NCBI RefSeq assembly: GCF_000959365.1
Contig: NZ_CP009556.1
Span: forward strand, 1,488,001 to 1,552,000
Direction of reading: 5' to 3'
Source: Burkholderia oklahomensis C6786
Lineage (GTDB): Bacteria > Pseudomonadota > Gammaproteobacteria > Burkholderiales > Burkholderiaceae
Length of the DNA stretch: 64,000 nt
Position numbers and translations under genes: made by a program. Below, piece by piece: positions 62,903 to 64,000 of this stretch. Each line of letters starts with the position of its first letter. Position 1 is the stretch's first letter. The notes below the pieces were generated by a model. It ran no database searches. It was given only the letters and a program-made list of their open reading frames with translations, and was not told where the DNA came from.

Positions 62903-64000
62903 TCAGAGCAGCGCGTGGAAGCCCCAGTAGAGCGCGCCCGCGAGCACGATCGATGCGGGCAGCGTCAGCACCCAAGCGAGGACGAGACTGCGCACGGTGC
63001 CCCATTGCAGTCCCGAGCCGTTCGCGGCCATCGTGCCCGCGACGCCCGACGACAGCACGTGCGTCGTCGACACGGGCAATCCGTACGCATCCGCCGCGCC
63101 GATCGTCAGCATCGCGACGACTTCCGCCGACGCGCCTTGCCCGTAGGTCAGATGCTGCTTGCCGATCTTCTCGCCGACGGTCACGACGATGCGTCGCCAG
63201 CCGACCATCGTGCCGAGACCGAGCGCGATCGCGACCGCGACCTTCACCCAGGTCGGAATGAACTTCGTCGCGTGATCGAGCTGCACGCGATAGTCGTCGA
63301 GCGCGCGGCGGTCCTGCGGCGAGAACGCCGGCTGTCCGGTTGTCTCCATCAGGCGCAGCGCCTCGGACACGAGATACATCGTATTGCGCACGTTGTCCGC
63401 CTGGCCTTCGGGGACTTTCGCGATCGAGCCGGTCGCGCCGACCTCGGCCGCGAGCGAGTCCGACAGTTGCCGGACCGCGGGCAGCGTCGCGCGGCTCAGT
63501 TGGCGCGACTGCACGTACGCTTCGACGTCGGCGCGGGGGGTCGGCGACGGCGGCGCGTCGCCCGCATCGCGCGCGAGCGCCGCGGACGCCTGGTGCGCGA
63601 CGGCGATGAACGTCCGCGTCTCGCCGGGCGTGACGGCCTTGTTGAGCGCGTACGCGGTCGGCACCGTGCCGATCAGAATCAGCATGATGAGCCCCATGCC
63701 TTTCTGGCCGTCGTTCGAGCCGTGCGCGAACGACACGCCGGTGCAGGTCAGGATCAGCACGCAGCGAACCCAGAACGGCGGCGGCTCGTTCTTCCGCGCC
63801 TCGCGATAGAGCGCCGGCACGCGCACGAACGCCTTCAGCGCGGCGAGCAGGAGGCCCGCGCACAGGAAACCGACGATCGGAGAGAGCAGCAGCGACTTGC
63901 CGACGCCCGCCGCCTGCGCCCAATCGACGCCGCTCGTGCCCGACGGCCCGTGCATCAATTGGTTCGCGAGCCCGACGCCGATGATCGAGCCGATCAGCGT
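62903..64000 (-). CDS. pit: PiT-family inorganic phosphate transporter (partial, 5' end outside window)
   Basis: The carboxy-terminal ~365 residues of a multi-pass transporter. Signature blocks are CTGVSFAHGSNDGQKGMGLI and GLPVSTTHVLSSGVAGTMAA, the duplicated PiT motifs that bind phosphate and the coupling cation. A hydrophilic central loop (residues from VTPGETRTFIAVAHQASAAL to about 200 further) separates the two halves. The open frame runs past base 64000, so the start lies beyond the right edge. Confidence 0.9.
   Translation of the reverse strand, partial: TLIGSIIGVGLANQLMHGPSGTSGVDWAQAAGVGKSLLLSPIVGFLCAGLLLAALKAFVRVPALYREARKNEPPPFWVRCVLILTCTGVSFAHGSNDGQKGMGLIMLILIGTVPTAYALNKAVTPGETRTFIAVAHQASAALARDAGDAPPSPTPRADVEAYVQSRQLSRATLPAVRQLSDSLAAEVGATGSIAKVPEGQADNVRNTMYLVSEALRLMETTGQPAFSPQDRRALDDYRVQLDHATKFIPTWVKVAVAIALGLGTMVGWRRIVVTVGEKIGKQHLTYGQGASAEVVAMLTIGAADAYGLPVSTTHVLSSGVAGTMAANGSGLQWGTVRSLVLAWVLTLPASIVLAGALYWGFHALL

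Overview
The window is high-GC DNA with the coding style and gene content of a Burkholderia of the pseudomallei group, most likely chromosome 2. The main reasons are a LuxI/LuxR pair resembling the third acyl-homoserine lactone system of that group (BpsI3/BtaI3 type), an Hrp-like type III secretion fringe, a type IVb pilus cluster and an enterobacterial-type cellulose synthase operon. Species level (pseudomallei, thailandensis, others) cannot be fixed from the sequence alone.

Layout. 0.3-2.9 kb: a GNAT acetyltransferase, then a divergent pair made of an HrpB1/HrpK-family protein and a harpin-like protein. The gap between them carries two oppositely oriented TTCG-N16-TTCG (hrpII) boxes, one facing each gene. 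3.0-6.6 kb: a two-component system whose response-regulator stop overlaps the start of a degenerate paralogue of the type III secretin. 6.8-17.8 kb: a type IVb (R64/TCP-like) pilus locus, with a PilT-like ATPase divergent from pilL-N-O-P-Q-R-S-M-V. 17.9-19.7 kb: an intact type III secretion secretin (SctC/HrcC). Pilus and type III genes are therefore interleaved.

20-29 kb is accessory and metabolic: small unknown genes, an unknown gene divergent from a small HTH regulator, a large secreted protein, an agmatinase-family ureohydrolase divergent from its LysR regulator, a small membrane protein, and a hipBA toxin-antitoxin operon preceded by three operator-like sites at an exact 27-bp period.

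30.3-46.4 kb: a unidirectional cellulose operon in the order bcsB-Z-C-E-F-Q-A-G-R. It is tightly coupled by ATGA overlaps and has the content of the E. coli-type system (BcsE, BcsF, BcsG, BcsR, BcsQ) in a different order. BcsE and BcsZ carry unusual low-complexity segments. 46.4-51.5 kb looks like a decayed insertion zone: an IS110-type transposase remnant, a TPR protein, a truncated PEP-utilising-enzyme domain, a PhnB/VOC protein and a membrane-protein remnant.

51.6-55.4 kb: a taurine sulfonate module (tauD divergent from tauABC). 55.6-56.9 kb: an old-yellow-enzyme-family oxidoreductase. 57.4-59.1 kb: luxI and luxR. 59.8-62.8 kb: an AMP-forming acyl ligase and a 2-oxoglutarate/Fe(II) oxygenase. 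62.9-64.0 kb: a PiT phosphate transporter running off the right edge. No tRNA, rRNA or CRISPR array was seen.
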